6,702 nt of DNA. It comes from Chloroflexota bacterium. Its GTDB lineage: Bacteria; Chloroflexota; UBA6077; CF-72. This document shows, in pieces, positions 6,562 through 6,702 of this stretch (positions are counted from its first letter, which is position 1; each line of letters opens with the position of its first letter). The notes beneath the pieces were generated by a model. It was not told the DNA's origin, ran no database searches, and saw only the letters and a program-made list of their open reading frames with translations. The position numbers were made by a program, and so were the translations under genes. The stretch covers positions 1 to 6,702 of the forward strand of contig JAFAWJ010000277.1 in NCBI GenBank assembly GCA_019242065.1, read 5' to 3'.

Positions 6562-6702
6562 CTAGTTCCAGCTCCTGATATCGACGAAGTGTCCGGCGAT
6601 GGCGGCGGCAGCGGCCATCGGCGGACTGACCAGGTGCGTGCGACCGCCCTTACCCTGCCGCCCTTCGAAGTTGCGATTGGAGGTGCTGGCGCAGCGCTCG
6701 CC
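6562..6702 (-). CDS. leuC: 3-isopropylmalate dehydratase large subunit, C-terminal 46 residues (cut by right window edge)
   Basis: The frame entering from the right edge ends at the TAG at 6564-6562. Its product carries the highly conserved LeuC C-terminus: [17 protein letters not shown], then [21 protein letters not shown] and a final VDIRSWN. LeuC is the aconitase-family subunit that holds the 4Fe-4S cluster. The cluster cysteines and most of the active site lie outside the window. It is separated from leuD by two bases, the usual leuCD arrangement. Confidence 0.96.
   Translation of the reverse strand, partial: GERCASTSNRNFEGRQGKGGRTHLVSPPMAAAAAIAGHFVDIRSWN

Overview
This is a GC-rich bacterial chromosomal window, densely coded, with no mobile element, CRISPR array or RNA gene that I could see. 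It holds eight protein genes, two of them cut by the window edges. The largest non-coding gap is about 120 bases (759-879). RNase Y, a PqqD-like/Memo fusion and a polytopic spermidine-synthase-like protein, together with the high GC, suggest a Chloroflexota-like or other deep-branching GC-rich bacterium. This is a weak inference; nothing here fixes the phylum.

Left part, minus strand: the 5' half of rny (RNase Y: membrane anchor, long coiled coil, start of the KH domain) runs off the left edge. Upstream of it lies a complete Nudix hydrolase gene. Between the two is a strong GC hairpin followed by a short U-tract, the likely terminator of the Nudix gene or a leader hairpin of rny.

Centre, plus strand: three tightly packed genes form an apparent operon, starting 27 bases from the divergent Nudix start. 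They are a glycerophosphodiester phosphodiesterase (gdpD-like), a 722-residue membrane protein with a spermidine-synthase-like Rossmann domain set between two membrane blocks (4-base ATGA overlap with gdpD), and a Memo-family protein with an N-terminal PqqD-like domain (4-base gap). This trio is the least understood part of the window. The membrane protein lacks the usual aminopropyltransferase catalytic aspartate. The Memo protein keeps its putative metal ligands but has no AMMECR1 or radical-SAM partner in view.

Right part, minus strand: leuC (3' end only), leuD and a small membrane-anchored Trm112-like zinc-ribbon protein lie head to tail with 2-base and overlapping junctions. This looks like the end of a leucine-biosynthesis operon. 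It converges on the Memo gene so tightly that the two stop codons overlap.

The genes fall into three blocks with little obvious functional link: RNA turnover and nucleotide housekeeping, the gdpD/SpeE-like/Memo operon (possibly phospholipid- or polyamine-related), and leucine synthesis.
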